Source of the DNA: a virus
Strand: one strand, 5' to 3'
Length of the DNA: 64,000 bases
Virus record (IMG/VR): IMGVR_UViG_3300042465_005830
Coordinates: 1 to 64,000 of that record
A program made the position numbers and the translations under genes. The notes below the pieces were generated by a model that made no database searches, was not told the DNA's origin, and saw only the letters and a program-made list of their open reading frames with translations. Shown here piece after piece: positions 1 to 11,209 of the stretch. The stretch's first letter is position 1. Each line of letters starts with the position of its first letter.

Positions 1-1
1 C

Positions 2-646
2 TATAATGGAACCTTATTAAACTTAGGATCTTCGCAAGTACAAGCAGCAGGATTCTCAGGATCTTTTTCAGGATCATTCTCAGGAGATGGAGCAAACTTA
101 ACAGGATTAGTTTCTACTCTAAACGTATCTGGTTCAACAGGTAATGGAGCAATTGATATAAAAACTCAAACATTTACTATACAAGGTACTTCTTTAGAGG
201 TTGAGACAGCAATGTCAGGTCAAACTCTTACAATAGGGTTACCAAGTGATGTTACAATTGGAAACAACTTAACAGTATCAGGTGATTTATTTGTAAATGG
301 TTCAACTACTCAAATAAATACAACACAGTTATTAGTAGAAGACCAGTTCATTATATTAGCATCAGGATCAGCATCAGCAGGAGACGGTGGTATCATAATT
401 GATAGAGGTTCAGATGCATTAGGTAATATTGCCTTTGGATATGATTCAGCAACAGACAGATGGGGATACCAGAACGGATTAGTAGATACAGATAACGCAA
501 TCACAATCGGTACAAACGGAAATAGTGCATTTGCAGGATACGTATTCACAGAAGCAGCACACGTATCAGCTCCAACATCAGGAGAGTTTGTAGCAGCAGG
601 AGCAATTTACACAGCAACATCAGGAGATATTTTTATCTATTCATAA
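2..646 (+). CDS. Tail fibre-like structural protein, 3' part only
   Basis: The frame is open from base 2, so the Met at 212 is internal and the gene starts outside the window. The product is rich in Gly, Ser, Thr and Ala, has no Cys, and carries a short repeat (GSFSG) and a stretch reading NLTVSGDLFVNGSTTQIN, a pattern common in beta-rich phage fibre shafts. It heads a run of fibre genes, so a virion fibre or fibre-attachment role is likely. The exact fibre cannot be named from the C-terminal part. Confidence 0.7.
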   Translation, partial: YNGTLLNLGSSQVQAAGFSGSFSGSFSGDGANLTGLVSTLNVSGSTGNGAIDIKTQTFTIQGTSLEVETAMSGQTLTIGLPSDVTIGNNLTVSGDLFVNGSTTQINTTQLLVEDQFIILASGSASAGDGGIIIDRGSDALGNIAFGYDSATDRWGYQNGLVDTDNAITIGTNGNSAFAGYVFTEAAHVSAPTSGEFVAAGAIYTATSGDIFIYS

Positions 647-669
647 AATAAATTTTAAAAAAAGTTATA

Positions 670-852
670 ATGGGATTATTGGACAAGATTAACCCTTCAT
701 CAAAACAAGAAGAGGTTAACAGTTTTACAGCAGAAGAGTATAAATTTTTACTCTCAAAATTAAGATCGGCAACCTATACAGGACATGAATTTGAAACGTT
801 CTACAACATATGGGTTAAAGTAACAAAAGAATTAGAAAAATTAGAGAAATAA
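670..852 (+). CDS. Small protein of unknown function (60 aa)
   Basis: The protein begins MGLLD and is charged and helical, ending in Lys/Glu-rich sequence. It starts 23 bases after the fibre gene and is followed at once by a hairpin terminator, so it closes the first transcription unit. The same MGLLD start occurs in the 74-residue protein at 21888, which may be chance. I do not recognise a family. Confidence 0.6.
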   Translation: MGLLDKINPSSKQEEVNSFTAEEYKFLLSKLRSATYTGHEFETFYNIWVKVTKELEKLEK

Positions 853-854
853 AC

Positions 855-878
855 AAGAGCCTTAGGGCTCTTTTTTGT
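855..878 (+). terminator. Rho-independent terminator
   Basis: A perfect 7-bp stem (AAGAGCC 855-861 with GGCTCTT 866-872), a 4-base loop and a T run follow the stop codon at 852. Confidence 0.85.
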
Positions 879-881
879 TAG

Positions 882-912
882 TTGATTCTTTAAAAAAAAT
901 CTCATAACTTAA
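882..912 (+). promoter_or_regulatory. Putative promoter, Bacteroidota-like (weak match)
   Basis: TTG at 882-884 is followed by a 20-base spacer and TAACTTAA at 905-912. It lies between a terminator and the gene at 925. The -7 box is the weakest of the set. Confidence 0.45.
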
Positions 913-924
913 AAAGAAAAGCAT

Positions 925-1149
925 ATGAACGTATTTACAATAGAAAATTTATCACTAGAAGAAATAAACCTCTTAAGACAATCACTTAACGTAATTGAAA
1001 TAAAAGGCAGTTCGGCTATCTTTGTAGCTACCCTTCAAGTAAAACTTGATCAAGAGATTTCTCAAATCCGTACCATGATTCAAGAAGAAGAAAAGAAAAA
1101 ACAAGCAGGTATTCGTAAAATAGAAAAAACTGCTAAAGCAGAATCTTAA
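925..1149 (+). CDS. Small helical protein of unknown function (74 aa)
   Basis: The C-terminal half is Glu/Lys/Gln-rich and probably a helix or coiled coil (about residues 35-74). No catalytic motif is visible. It has its own weak promoter and lies just before the giant fibre gene, so it could be a fibre-assembly helper, but nothing in the sequence proves that. Confidence 0.6.
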   Translation: MNVFTIENLSLEEINLLRQSLNVIEIKGSSAIFVATLQVKLDQEISQIRTMIQEEEKKKQAGIRKIEKTAKAES

Positions 1150-1151
1150 GA

Positions 1152-1160
1152 TATTTATAT
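1152..1160 (+). promoter_or_regulatory. Putative late promoter motif TATTTATA
   Basis: TATTTATAT lies 70 bases before the giant fibre start. The same box precedes several other structural genes (15226, 17399, 19009, 21861). Confidence 0.4.
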
Positions 1161-1228
1161 TATATATTATAGACCTGAGAAGGAAGTGGGCAGACACGAA
1201 TCTGTAACCAATCATAATACTACTTAAT

Positions 1229-4200
1229 ATGCCAAGTTGGAAAAAAGTCATAATTAGCGGCTCAGATGCTGCTTTAAACTCTCTTACCGTTTCAAACGGA
1301 ATAACAAGTTCTTTATTCGGAACTGCTTCATGGGCAGTTTCTGCTTCAAATGCTGTAACAGCTTCATATGCAAATTTTGCATTAACAGCATCTAATTCTC
1401 AAAATGCTCAAGACATTTTAATATATGTTAAAAATGTAACTGGAGCTCAAATCAACAAAGGAAAAGTAGTAAGAATATCAGGAGCAACAGGTGATAATGC
1501 TTTAATATCAACAGCCTCATATGAAAGTGATCCAGTTTCAGCTAACACTTTAGGTATTACCAATCAAGATATCCCTAATGATAGCTTTGGATATGTAATA
1601 ACTGAAGGTACCTTAATAGGAATAAACACAAATGCATTCTCAGCAGGACAATTACTTTATTTAGGAGCAGCTGGATCTATAATAGGAACAGCACCCGTAG
1701 CACCATTACATGCTGTAAGATTAGGGCAAGTACTAAGAGTACAGACTAATAATGGTTCAATGTATGTCCGTATTGATAATGGATATGAATTAGGAGAATT
1801 ACATGATGTAGTAGACACTACAACAACTTCATCATATGGAGATTTATTAGTAAAAAGTGGAAGTGTTTGGATTAATTCTAGACAATTAACCGGATCTTAC
1901 GGGTTAACAGGATCTTTAAATGCAACTTCTTTTGTAGGACCATTAACAGGAAACGCAACAACAGCTACAACAGCATCACATGCTTTAACAGCTTCACTGG
2001 CTCCAAACTATCTTCCTCTAACAGGAGGAACAATAACCGGATCACTTACTATAACAAATAATATAACAGTATTAGGATCTGCATCTATTCAATATATTTC
2101 AGAATCAACACTTAATATTGGTACAAATTTAATTACAGTAAACACCTTCAATCCTTCTACAAGATTTGGAGGATTAGCAGTAATTGATTCAGGATCATCA
2201 CCAACAGTATCTGGTTCATTCCTATATGATTCACTTCAAGATGAATTTATATTTGTACATAAAGGAACATCAGCCGGTGCAATAACATCATCTGTTTTCC
2301 TATTAGGACCAGAAACATATAATAATTTAGGTAATGAAACATACCTAACAGCAAACAGAATACCAAAAGGAACAGGTATAGAACATCTAAATGATAGTAA
2401 TATATCAGATAATGGATCAGTTGTATCAATAAACAGTACTACACAAGTAACAGGATCTTTAATAGTAACAGCAGGAATAACAGGTTCTTTACAAGGAACA
2501 GCTTCATACGCTTTATTTGCACAAACACCAACAGTAGCAGGGGCAACAGGAGCAACTGGACCTCAAGGTGCTACAGGAGTAGTAGGTGTATCAGGAGCTA
2601 CAGGATTGACTGGACCAACAGGACTTACAGGTCCAACTGGAGTCATCGGAGTATCTGGGGCAACAGGATTAACAGGTCCAACAGGAGTAAGTGGAGCTAC
2701 GGGAGTAGTCGGAGTAAGTGGAGCAACAGGTCTTACAGGTGCAACAGGAGCTACTCTAGCAGTAGTAAACAATACAGATAATTACATACTTACAGCAACA
2801 GGCGGTTCAACAGTAAATGGTGAAGCAAATTTAACATTTAATGGAAGTTCTTTAAATGTAAACGGAAATACAATTATAACAGGTTCTGCAGTAATAGGAT
2901 CAAGTTCTTTAGGACCAAGTGAAAATACTTTAACTTTAGGAGCTAGAGATACAGCAGGAGAAGGAGGTCAATTAGGATTTAATGCTTCAGGAGGTACTTA
3001 TACATCTGCGTCAATGTTTGATCTTTATCAAAACAGACTTAGAATACTAAGAGGTACAAACGCTGGAAGTGATGCAGAAGTAGCTTGGTGGAGTATGCAT
3101 AGTAAGCAAATGGCAATGCCGGCTTACAACAGCACAGCAGCATTTCCAGGAACAGCAGCAGCATATCTAGCAACAGATTCAAGTGGTAATGTAATTACAG
3201 TTTCTGGAATAGCAGGGGTAACCGGTGCAACCGGACCTACAGGTCCACAAGGAGCTACAGGACTAACAGGACCAACCGGTATTCAAGGAGCAACCGGTCC
3301 AATTGGAGTATCAGGAGCAACAGGACTTACAGGTCCAACCGGAGTATCAGGTGCAACAGGGGTAATTGGAGTAAGCGGAGCTACAGGATTGACTGGACCA
3401 ACAGGAGCAGTAGGTGTTAGCGGAGCTACAGGAGTAGTTGGTGTATCAGGAGCAACAGGTTTAACAGGACCGACTGGTATTCAAGGAGCAACAGGTCCAA
3501 TAGGAGTAACAGGTGCAACCGGAGTAATTGGTGTTAGTGGAGCAACAGGATTAACAGGTCCAACAGGGGTTACTGGAGCCACAGGACCAGGAGTAAGTGG
3601 TACAACAAATTATGTTGCTAAATTTACAAGTGGTACAGCCATTGGAAACTCTTTAATATTTGACAACGGTACAAATGTTGGTATTGGAACGACAAGTCCT
3701 ATTTCAAAACTTAATGTTTTAGGTAGTGGAACAACTTCAATAAGTATATCAAATTCAAATGCTGGAACAACAGCAAATCCAGAATTAACACAATTAAATT
3801 TTTTAGGATTTTCACAAGAAAATAGAGCAAGAATAGAAGCAACGGATGTTGCTAGTAGTGCAAACGGAAGCGAATTACGTTTTTATAATGCCAATACAAG
3901 TAATGTTTTAACCGAAAGAATGCGTATTGACTCTTCAGGTAACGTAGGTATTGGAACAACAACACCGTTTAGGGCTTTAGACATAAATGGATCATTAAGA
4001 ATACAGACACCAACAATTGACTTAGGTAATACAACTGACAATCAGATATGGGTTTCTTCAAATAATATAAATTTCAAAACAAACGGATCAGAAAAAGCAA
4101 TAATTACCTCAGCAGGTAACGTAGGTATTGGAACAACAGGCCCTTCCACGGCACTTCATATAGCTAAAGCAGCAGCCACAGCACCTATTGTAAGATTACA

Positions 4201-7200
4201 GACAACTGATAGTACAACAAACGGATCAGTACAGTGGGCAAATAGTGGTAATAATGTCTTCGCATTTATAGGTTCTAACACAAACGTTACTGATAGTGGT
4301 GGAAATTTAGAATTTGCAACAGGAGGAACTACCACAAGAATGATGATAAGCTCGTCAGGTAACGTAGGTATTGGAACAACAACTCCAAATGCAAAACTAG
4401 ATGTAAACGGTAATGCAATCATAACAGGATCACTTACAGTAACAGGAAAAATAACAGCAGAAGAATTCCATACAGAATTTGTATCATCTTCTATTATATA
4501 CCAATCAGGTTCAACAAAATTTGGTGATTCATCAGATGATGTAATGAATGTTACAGGATCAATAAAAGTACAAGGAAGTATAACAGGTTCATTATTTGGA
4601 ACTGCTTCTTATGCTATGTTTGCTCAAACACCAACAGTGGCTGGAGCTACCGGTATTCAAGGTGCTACAGGACCTCAAGGAGCTACAGGAGTAATAGGAG
4701 TAAGCGGTGCAACTGGGGTAATCGGAGTAAGTGGTGCAACTGGTTTAACAGGTCCAACAGGTGTATCAGGAGCAACAGGAGTAATCGGAGTATCAGGTGC
4801 TACTGGTCTTACCGGACCAACAGGGGTAAGCGGAGCAACAGGAGTAGTAGGGCCAACAGGAGTAAGCGGTGCTACCGGTGTAATCGGAGTATCTGGGGCA
4901 ACTGGTTTAACAGGTCCGACTGGAGTAAGCGGGGCAACAGGAGTAGTAGGGCCAACAGGTGTATCTGGGGCTACTGGGGTAATCGGAGTATCAGGTGCAA
5001 CAGGTGTAATAGGTGTTAGTGGTGCTACTGGACCAGTAGGAGTAACAGGTGCAACAGGACCAACCTTATCTATAAATGGAAATACAGATAATAGAGTATT
5101 AACAGCTACAGGAGGTTCAACAGTTGATGGTGAAGCAAATTTAACATTTGACGGAACAACATTAGGTACACCAAATGCTTCAATTGCAAACAATCTTCTA
5201 TTAAACGGAAATCACTACATTAGGCAAATAGCCCTACCATCACCAAGTGCAAATGCAGGTGGCGGTAGATGGTTTGTAAGATTATACCAAACCTCACAAG
5301 GAGCTTGTTTTATGGGAGGTAGAATTCGAGTAGGAGGTGCCTGGAACTGGGCAGCTATTATGGGAGTTCTTGAAATAGAGTTTGGTGTATATACATCAAA
5401 TAACAGTACCACAATAGATTCAGGACAGACAAGACAATCAGCAGCAGTAGGAGCAGCAAGAAATAGTTTAAGAATAGGAGATATAGAAGTAGTAGACGGA
5501 TGGGTAGGAGTATATGTATGGTCAGAGAATACAAACTCCCCAGTAGTTCTATTTGACGGATACTGCACTCAGACATTAAATTTATCATCTACTTCATGGG
5601 CTTCAAACAGCTTACCTGCCATAAGTAACACAGAAATCATAGGTGATATTTCAGCTACGACTTTTATAGGAGCTTTATCAGGAAATGCTGCAACAGCTAC
5701 CAATGCAGATACAGTAGACTCATTACACGCTGCTTCTTTTATAAGAAGTGATGCAGATGACGTATTTACAGGAAACCTAACTACCGGAGCAGATAACCAT
5801 ATAACATTTGGACCAAACTCAAGTTGGGGATCTTCTCTAAGAATAGGAGGAAATGGCAGAACTGCTACAGGAACTGAAATGGCAAGTATTGTTACAACAG
5901 ATGGTAACATACACCTAGACGCTGCAAACAGCAATAATGGAATATACTTAAACTACTACGCAGGAACAACAGGAACAGGGTTCGGTAACGGAGCATCAGG
6001 AATTGTTGCTTGGATGGGTTCAGATGGAGATCTATGGAAAGGATCATCAGACAATTCAGGAGATAAGTATTGGCATGCAGGAAATGACGGAGCTTCATCA
6101 GGATTAGATGCAGATTTATTAGATGGAAATCATGCAAGTGCTTTCCAATTAGCACTTACAAATCCAGTAACAGGAACAGGAGCAAATGGACGAGTAGCTT
6201 TTTGGACAGGAACAACTTCTCAATCTTCAAATGCGAATTTCTTTTGGGATAACAGTAATGGAAGGTTAGGTATTGGAACAAGCAGCCCTCAAAGACCATT
6301 AGAAGTAATCTCAGACGGTAATAATTTTGTTTCTGTTGGTGTTAATTCAATAGGTGTTGGTCAATTTGCAGGTATTCATTTTGGATATAGAGAATCTAAC
6401 AACTTATATAGAAAATCTGCAATAGTATTTGAAAGAACAGACCTCACAGCAAATAACGCTCAAGGAAAAATACATATACTAAACGGACCTCAAGGAGATG
6501 CAAATAACGCTACCCTTGCAGATGCTAAGTTAACAATTGCAGAAGACGGTAATGTAGGTATTGGAACTACAAGTCCAACTGCTAAATTACACGTTGCAGA
6601 CACAAACGAAATATTTGATAGTTACGGAAACATCAATGTATTTACAACTAATACAGCAGCGGCTGATATAGGGGGATCTATAGCATTAGGAGGAACAAAT
6701 ACAACAACAGGAACTACTCCATATGTTTTTGGAAAAATTCAAGGTATAAAAGAAGGAAGTGCTAGCAGTTGGAATGGAGCTTTAATATTAGGAACAACTA
6801 ATACCAACTCTTCTATTACGGAGAAGATGCGTATTACTTCGGCAGGTAACGTAGGTATTGGAACAAATAACCCAACAAACAAGTTAGATGTAGTTGGCGG
6901 ATTAGCACATTTTCAACAAAACGCATCCGTAGGAGCAGCATTTAGATGGGGTACGTACGGTACAGCTGTATCACCTGACACTATGTTATGTATGAACCAG
7001 CTATGGAATGGTTCAGGTTGGACAATATTGAATAGCAGTTACGGTACAACTTACATGAATCTAGGTTCTGCAGTAAGTTCTCCTGACATAGACTTTGGTA
7101 CGGGAGGAGCTAATACAGCAGGAACTACCAAAATGATTATCAAGAACAACGGTAACGTAGGTATAGGAGAATCTTCCCCTTCTCAAAAACTTCATGTTAG

Positions 7201-7819
7201 AGGAGATGAAGGTCAACCTGCAACTTCAGGTACAACTCAAAACGGAATCTTTAGAGTAGATCCAGCCAGTACAGAAGGATGGGGTGAAGCTCTAGACATG
7301 GGTATGCATATTGGGGTATCGGGTCCTGCAACGTATGCATGGCTACAGGCTACAAATAAAGGTAATCACGCTATAAATTATAACTTATCTTTAAATCCAA
7401 ATGGCGGTAACGTAGGTATTGGAACAACATCACCAGGATATAAACTAGATGTAAACGGAAATACAAACATAACAGGAACACTTACAGCAACTGTAAAATC
7501 GTTCATCATTGATCACCCAACCAAAGAAGGTAAAAAACTTCAATACGGAGTATTAGAGGGACCAGAACATTCAGTTTACGTAAGAGGAAAATTAACAAAC
7601 AACAATACAATTACACTTCCAGACCACTGGACAGGACTTGTACATGAAGATACAATTACAGTGAACCTAACACCAATAGGTAAAAGACAAGACCTATGGG
7701 TAGAAACGGTAACAGACACTACTATTACGGTAGGATCAGAAAATGAAATAAACTGCTTCTATACAGTATTTGCTGAAAGAAAAGATATTGAGAAATTAAT
7801 AACAGAATTCGATAAGTAA
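1229..7819 (+). CDS. Giant collagen-like tail fibre (2196 aa)
   Basis: The N-terminus ([19 protein letters not shown]) resembles the attachment end of many phage fibres. Three Gly-X-Y blocks built from GATG, GPTG and GVSG units lie at about residues 438-509, 663-789 and 1139-1279. Between and after them come many copies of a [10 protein letters not shown]-type turn (near residues 818, 907, 966, 1048, 1681, 1777, 1875, 1975 and 2063), typical of triple-stranded fibre shafts. Residues 2088-2196 ([16 protein letters not shown]...) form a C-terminal domain seen in T4-like marine phage fibres. The stop overlaps the next start (TAATG), so translation is probably coupled to the fibrinogen-like protein. 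Expected role: trimeric host-binding fibre. Confidence 0.88.
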   Translation: MPSWKKVIISGSDAALNSLTVSNGITSSLFGTASWAVSASNAVTASYANFALTASNSQNAQDILIYVKNVTGAQINKGKVVRISGATGDNALISTASYESDPVSANTLGITNQDIPNDSFGYVITEGTLIGINTNAFSAGQLLYLGAAGSIIGTAPVAPLHAVRLGQVLRVQTNNGSMYVRIDNGYELGELHDVVDTTTTSSYGDLLVKSGSVWINSRQLTGSYGLTGSLNATSFVGPLTGNATTATTASHALTASLAPNYLPLTGGTITGSLTITNNITVLGSASIQYISESTLNIGTNLITVNTFNPSTRFGGLAVIDSGSSPTVSGSFLYDSLQDEFIFVHKGTSAGAITSSVFLLGPETYNNLGNETYLTANRIPKGTGIEHLNDSNISDNGSVVSINSTTQVTGSLIVTAGITGSLQGTASYALFAQTPTVAGATGATGPQGATGVVGVSGATGLTGPTGLTGPTGVIGVSGATGLTGPTGVSGATGVVGVSGATGLTGATGATLAVVNNTDNYILTATGGSTVNGEANLTFNGSSLNVNGNTIITGSAVIGSSSLGPSENTLTLGARDTAGEGGQLGFNASGGTYTSASMFDLYQNRLRILRGTNAGSDAEVAWWSMHSKQMAMPAYNSTAAFPGTAAAYLATDSSGNVITVSGIAGVTGATGPTGPQGATGLTGPTGIQGATGPIGVSGATGLTGPTGVSGATGVIGVSGATGLTGPTGAVGVSGATGVVGVSGATGLTGPTGIQGATGPIGVTGATGVIGVSGATGLTGPTGVTGATGPGVSGTTNYVAKFTSGTAIGNSLIFDNGTNVGIGTTSPISKLNVLGSGTTSISISNSNAGTTANPELTQLNFLGFSQENRARIEATDVASSANGSELRFYNANTSNVLTERMRIDSSGNVGIGTTTPFRALDINGSLRIQTPTIDLGNTTDNQIWVSSNNINFKTNGSEKAIITSAGNVGIGTTGPSTALHIAKAAATAPIVRLQTTDSTTNGSVQWANSGNNVFAFIGSNTNVTDSGGNLEFATGGTTTRMMISSSGNVGIGTTTPNAKLDVNGNAIITGSLTVTGKITAEEFHTEFVSSSIIYQSGSTKFGDSSDDVMNVTGSIKVQGSITGSLFGTASYAMFAQTPTVAGATGIQGATGPQGATGVIGVSGATGVIGVSGATGLTGPTGVSGATGVIGVSGATGLTGPTGVSGATGVVGPTGVSGATGVIGVSGATGLTGPTGVSGATGVVGPTGVSGATGVIGVSGATGVIGVSGATGPVGVTGATGPTLSINGNTDNRVLTATGGSTVDGEANLTFDGTTLGTPNASIANNLLLNGNHYIRQIALPSPSANAGGGRWFVRLYQTSQGACFMGGRIRVGGAWNWAAIMGVLEIEFGVYTSNNSTTIDSGQTRQSAAVGAARNSLRIGDIEVVDGWVGVYVWSENTNSPVVLFDGYCTQTLNLSSTSWASNSLPAISNTEIIGDISATTFIGALSGNAATATNADTVDSLHAASFIRSDADDVFTGNLTTGADNHITFGPNSSWGSSLRIGGNGRTATGTEMASIVTTDGNIHLDAANSNNGIYLNYYAGTTGTGFGNGASGIVAWMGSDGDLWKGSSDNSGDKYWHAGNDGASSGLDADLLDGNHASAFQLALTNPVTGTGANGRVAFWTGTTSQSSNANFFWDNSNGRLGIGTSSPQRPLEVISDGNNFVSVGVNSIGVGQFAGIHFGYRESNNLYRKSAIVFERTDLTANNAQGKIHILNGPQGDANNATLADAKLTIAEDGNVGIGTTSPTAKLHVADTNEIFDSYGNINVFTTNTAAADIGGSIALGGTNTTTGTTPYVFGKIQGIKEGSASSWNGALILGTTNTNSSITEKMRITSAGNVGIGTNNPTNKLDVVGGLAHFQQNASVGAAFRWGTYGTAVSPDTMLCMNQLWNGSGWTILNSSYGTTYMNLGSAVSSPDIDFGTGGANTAGTTKMIIKNNGNVGIGESSPSQKLHVRGDEGQPATSGTTQNGIFRVDPASTEGWGEALDMGMHIGVSGPATYAWLQATNKGNHAINYNLSLNPNGGNVGIGTTSPGYKLDVNGNTNITGTLTATVKSFIIDHPTKEGKKLQYGVLEGPEHSVYVRGKLTNNNTITLPDHWTGLVHEDTITVNLTPIGKRQDLWVETVTDTTITVGSENEINCFYTVFAERKDIEKLITEFDK
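2540..2754 (+). repeat. Collagen-like Gly-X-Y coding repeat, block 1
   Basis: Tandem codons for Gly-X-Y triplets with X-Y mostly Ala-Thr, Pro-Thr, Leu-Thr and Val-Ser, inside the giant fibre gene. Confidence 0.85.
3215..3594 (+). repeat. Collagen-like Gly-X-Y coding repeat, block 2
   Basis: A longer run of the same GATG/GPTG/GVSG units. The close DNA similarity to blocks 1 and 3 makes unequal recombination plausible. Confidence 0.85.
4643..5064 (+). repeat. Collagen-like Gly-X-Y coding repeat, block 3
   Basis: The longest block, with nearly identical sub-repeats ([16 protein letters not shown]). The sequence after it repeats the one after block 1 (NTDN...[15 protein letters not shown]), so the whole module looks duplicated. 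Confidence 0.85.
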
Positions 7820-8553
7820 TGGCTGAGATTCATGGACCAAGACATAACAAAGTTTCAGACGTAAGAGGTCCTTCAGGTTTTTATTCAATAAAACTTGGAG
7901 GGGAATACGTTACTGTATATGTAGACCAGGAGTATGATGGTGGTGGTTGGATATGTGTATTAGCCAATAGGGAAAATACAGGAGGTATGACAAACTTAAC
8001 ATACTCAAATGCTGTAAATACAAGTAACTATAGGACAGGAGGTTCTGTAAATACAGCAGGACCGGTAGTAGATCCGTATTCACCTCTATCAGGATTATCA
8101 AATTATAATATTTGGATAGGAACTAAGTATTGGGAATTATTAGGAAAAAGAGTAAATTCAAGCTATGTAACAGTAGTACAATTTGTATCTTCGACAGTAG
8201 GAGCAGCATTAGGATCAACAGGATTACATGCAAAAAGATATAGGTGGAGATTTAATAGCTTTTCGAGTACTTACGCATTTACAGGAGTAGCAGCTATAAG
8301 CGATGAAACATCAACAGGAGCACCAGGTATGTACGGTTATCATGCTGCAAATGGATTCTCACTCTCAACTTACGATCAAGATCAAGATGCTTACGGAAGC
8401 AACTGCTCTACTGCTTTCGGTAACCAGCCATGGTGGTATGGAGCTTGTTGGGATGGTAATTACTTCGCTGCAGGAGGGGGATATGCTGCCCAACCTAACT
8501 GGGCAGGAGCAGGATCTGATTTACATAACTACGGAGCAGTTTATATAAAATAA
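7819..8553 (+). CDS. Fibrinogen-like (FReD) adhesin, 244 aa
   Basis: Two hallmarks of the fibrinogen C-terminal fold are visible: SGFYSIKLGGE..VYVD...DGGGWICVLANR near the N-terminus, and the cluster YGSNCSTAFGNQPWWYGACW at about residues 193-212, matching the family's calcium-site, Cys and WW region. The protein ends GAVYIK. Fibrinogen-related domains bind sugars or acetyl groups, so this is probably a receptor-binding tip subunit. Its start overlaps the stop of the giant fibre, which suggests partnership. The fold is inferred from motifs only. Confidence 0.72.
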   Translation: MAEIHGPRHNKVSDVRGPSGFYSIKLGGEYVTVYVDQEYDGGGWICVLANRENTGGMTNLTYSNAVNTSNYRTGGSVNTAGPVVDPYSPLSGLSNYNIWIGTKYWELLGKRVNSSYVTVVQFVSSTVGAALGSTGLHAKRYRWRFNSFSSTYAFTGVAAISDETSTGAPGMYGYHAANGFSLSTYDQDQDAYGSNCSTAFGNQPWWYGACWDGNYFAAGGGYAAQPNWAGAGSDLHNYGAVYIK

Positions 8554-8555
8554 TT

Positions 8556-8777
8556 ATGCCAGCAAACACACAATTAAAACCTATGAAATTAATACTCACT
8601 CAAGGAGTGGGTACATGGGATAAAGTAATTACAGATTTAGAAGGAAATATAATATTTGAACAAAGAGGATTAGTTTTATCTGAAGAAAATACTAATAAAG
8701 AATACTTCGACGGATGGGAAACTCAGTTAAGAGGATTACCATACTGGAACATAGTAGAAGTAGAAAGATTTATATAA
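8556..8777 (+). CDS. Small tail-region protein of unknown function (73 aa)
   Basis: It sits 2 bases after the fibrinogen-like gene and 1 base before the LamG-like gene, so it belongs to the adhesin operon. The sequence mixes hydrophobic and charged residues (GLVLSEENTNKEYFDGWETQ) without a recognisable motif. A fibre chaperone or connector is possible but unsupported. Confidence 0.65.
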   Translation: MPANTQLKPMKLILTQGVGTWDKVITDLEGNIIFEQRGLVLSEENTNKEYFDGWETQLRGLPYWNIVEVERFI

Positions 8778-8778
8778 T

Positions 8779-9927
8779 ATGCCAGTAGCAGGAGGACCAA
8801 ATACATTAGGAGAAAGTAATTTAGTATTCGCTTACGATACAGGTGATGTGAGTAATTCCTATAGAGGACAACCTACGGTTAATGTACTTCCATCAAGTAA
8901 TGTACTATTAACATCGTATAATGATCATGGAGGTACTCATGTAACTGATACAGGATTTACTTTATTTGGAAATGCTACATTGAGGAATACTTCGAACCCA
9001 GCACAAGACTGGAATGGAGTTTACCTTACAGGACTATCCTCAATACTAACACCCGGTGTAACATATACCTATTCTTTCTATATATACTTTACAAGTGATA
9101 ATACTACTATATCTTATTTTGGATACGGTGCACCAGGATATACAGGGGTAAAAGGGCAATGGAATAGAGTATCGACAACTTTTACAGCTACTTCTCAGGA
9201 TTACCTTTACGTAACCCTGCAATATAGTAATGGTCAACCTGTATCAACTTACTATTTAGCTAATCTTCAAATAGAGCAAAAATCCTACCCAACTCAATTT
9301 GTAAATGGAACTCGTTCAGCAACACAAGGACTTCTTCCAGTAATAGGAAACAGTACCTTAGATTTATCAAATGTATCTTTTGATTCAAATGCTAAAATGG
9401 TATTTGATGGTACGAATGATTATGCTTCAGTAACACTTCCTTCAAGCATAGGGGTATACTGCTTAGAAATGGTATGGTATAATAATAATGCTATCCCTAA
9501 CAACGATACTGCAATTGGTGGTCCTACAACATACCAAACGCCCATAGAATTTAACGGGGATAGGACAGGGGTACATTTAGGAGCTTGGACAGGAGGAATG
9601 ACTAATGAAGCTATTCATATATGGTCAGGCGGAGGAGCAACATCAAATAGAGTATATGCAGGGGTAGGATACCACCACGTGTTGTTTAATTGGAATGGTA
9701 CAACTTACGATATATGGTTAGATGGGATCAAAACTGATATATACTATCAAAATGGGGTATCTCCTGCAACCTTGATAACAGCTACTTCTTTAAAGTTAGG
9801 TAGAGACGTAGATAATTATGCTTTTAATGGACAAATACCTGTAACAAAAATATACAACAGAGCATTAACAGCCCAAGAAGTAAGACAAAACTACCAACAA
9901 TACAAAACACGTTTTAATTTAAGTTAA
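8779..9927 (+). CDS. LamG/concanavalin A-like tail adhesin, copy 1 (382 aa)
   Basis: The C-terminal half (about residues 200-382) has the pattern of a LamG-type jelly roll: MVFDGTNDYASV, then YHHVLFNWNGTTYDIWLDG, LKLGRD and a final YNRALTAQEVRQNYQQYKTR. This ending is common in phage proteins that bind or process sugars. The N-terminal half (SNLVFAYDTGD...) looks like a carbohydrate-binding beta sandwich. The next gene is a paralogue with the same ends. Likely a receptor-binding or fibre-tip protein. Confidence 0.75.
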   Translation: MPVAGGPNTLGESNLVFAYDTGDVSNSYRGQPTVNVLPSSNVLLTSYNDHGGTHVTDTGFTLFGNATLRNTSNPAQDWNGVYLTGLSSILTPGVTYTYSFYIYFTSDNTTISYFGYGAPGYTGVKGQWNRVSTTFTATSQDYLYVTLQYSNGQPVSTYYLANLQIEQKSYPTQFVNGTRSATQGLLPVIGNSTLDLSNVSFDSNAKMVFDGTNDYASVTLPSSIGVYCLEMVWYNNNAIPNNDTAIGGPTTYQTPIEFNGDRTGVHLGAWTGGMTNEAIHIWSGGGATSNRVYAGVGYHHVLFNWNGTTYDIWLDGIKTDIYYQNGVSPATLITATSLKLGRDVDNYAFNGQIPVTKIYNRALTAQEVRQNYQQYKTRFNLS

Positions 9928-9928
9928 T

Positions 9929-11197
9929 ATGGCAGTAGCACAAGGATACGGAAAAACAGTCACATCAGGATCGGTGTTTGCTTACGATGTAGCAGATTTT
10001 AGAAATAGTTATATTGGACAGCCAGGTACTAACATAACAACAGGAGTTAATAGGAACTATAACGGATACAGCCTTACTACATACTCACCTGGTGTATTTT
10101 TTGAAACTAACGGATATGCTGAAACTGTAAATATACCAGCATTAGGAACAGTTAATGTGCAGAGCATTGAAATTAATAACTCAGCTTCAGGAAATGCATG
10201 CTGCCCTAATTTATTTAACTATACAGGAGGTTTCAACAGTCCCATATGGACTCCCGGCCAAACATATACTTATCAAATTATATTCAAAACACGTTCAGGA
10301 TATACACATCCTAATTTTATGTACCACTATCAATATACAAGTGGGGAATCATATATAACAGAGTATGGATTATTGGATACAAATAAAATGGAATCCCTAG
10401 GAGATGGATGGTTTCATGCTTGGAATACATTTACAGTAGGAGGAACTGCTGTTAAAGGATATACAGGATTATGGTACTATAACTATAATGTAGCAGATAA
10501 AGTATCAATAGCTGCTATAGCAATAACTCCTGGAAGTACAATAAGACCTCCTAAGCAAATAATACCATCAGGGACTACCCGTTCAGTAACACAAGGACTT
10601 TTACCATTGGTAGGAAATTCAACAATAGATCTAACAAACGTATCTTTTGATTCAAATGCACAAATGACTTTCGATGGTACGAATGATTATATTGCAGCAG
10701 GTAATCCTACAGCTTATAGAATGGGTACTAGTAATTTTACCCTTGAATGTGTAATGAAGCAGTCAAAAACTTCTGGACATTGCTTACTAGAGTCTAGGGG
10801 AGATAGTTTAGCAGGGTATCTATGGGTACATAACTACTACAGTACAGGACAGGGATGTCTTTTCTTAAACTACGGCGGTAACCAGTACTTGCATTTTCAA
10901 GACGGAGGATTTGTTGCAACAACAACAACACAGTACTACCACATGGCAATTGTAGTAAATAGGGTAAGTAATATTATTTCATTTTATGTAAATGGAAATA
11001 AGGTAGGAAACGATGTATCGATTCACAGTAATTCAATTAGCCCTACAGGAGGAGATAGGTACTGGGTAGGAGCAGATTTAGGAGGAAGTCCATGGCAGGG
11101 AGAGATACCTGTATTTAAACACTACAACAGAACACTTTCAGCATCTGAGTTAAGACAGAATTATTTACATTATAAAACAAGATTCAACTTAAGTTAA
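9929..11197 (+). CDS. LamG/concanavalin A-like tail adhesin, copy 2 (422 aa)
   Basis: This is a diverged tandem copy of the gene before it. Shared landmarks are VFAYDVADFRNSYIGQP near the start, LPLVGNSTIDLTNVSFDSNA and MTFDGTNDYIA in the middle, and YNRTLSASELRQNYLHYKTR near the end; both copies finish KTRFNLS. The central part that would hold the binding face has diverged, with a Cys-containing insertion (GNACCPNLF). One base separates the two genes. Two adhesins of different specificity is the simplest reading. Confidence 0.75.
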   Translation: MAVAQGYGKTVTSGSVFAYDVADFRNSYIGQPGTNITTGVNRNYNGYSLTTYSPGVFFETNGYAETVNIPALGTVNVQSIEINNSASGNACCPNLFNYTGGFNSPIWTPGQTYTYQIIFKTRSGYTHPNFMYHYQYTSGESYITEYGLLDTNKMESLGDGWFHAWNTFTVGGTAVKGYTGLWYYNYNVADKVSIAAIAITPGSTIRPPKQIIPSGTTRSVTQGLLPLVGNSTIDLTNVSFDSNAQMTFDGTNDYIAAGNPTAYRMGTSNFTLECVMKQSKTSGHCLLESRGDSLAGYLWVHNYYSTGQGCLFLNYGGNQYLHFQDGGFVATTTTQYYHMAIVVNRVSNIISFYVNGNKVGNDVSIHSNSISPTGGDRYWVGADLGGSPWQGEIPVFKHYNRTLSASELRQNYLHYKTRFNLS

Positions 11198-11205
11198 TAT
11201 TTATT
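11198..11205 (+). promoter_or_regulatory. TATTTATT box before small tail gene
   Basis: A partial match to the TATTTATA late motif, only 12 bases before the ATG at 11210. Weak. Confidence 0.25.
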
Positions 11206-11209
11206 ATAT

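Noticed and set aside
310-549. ORFs on the minus strand (also 2563-2772, 4675-5193, 12017-12787, 21344-21811 and others)
   Set aside because: They are mirror images of Gly/Ala/Thr-rich codons on the + strand, lie fully inside convincing + genes, and encode Pro/Ala-rich or hydrophobic low-complexity sequence.
2540-5064. CRISPR array or tandem DNA repeat element
   Set aside because: The repeats keep the reading frame, encode Gly-X-Y triplets and have no constant repeat-spacer pattern.
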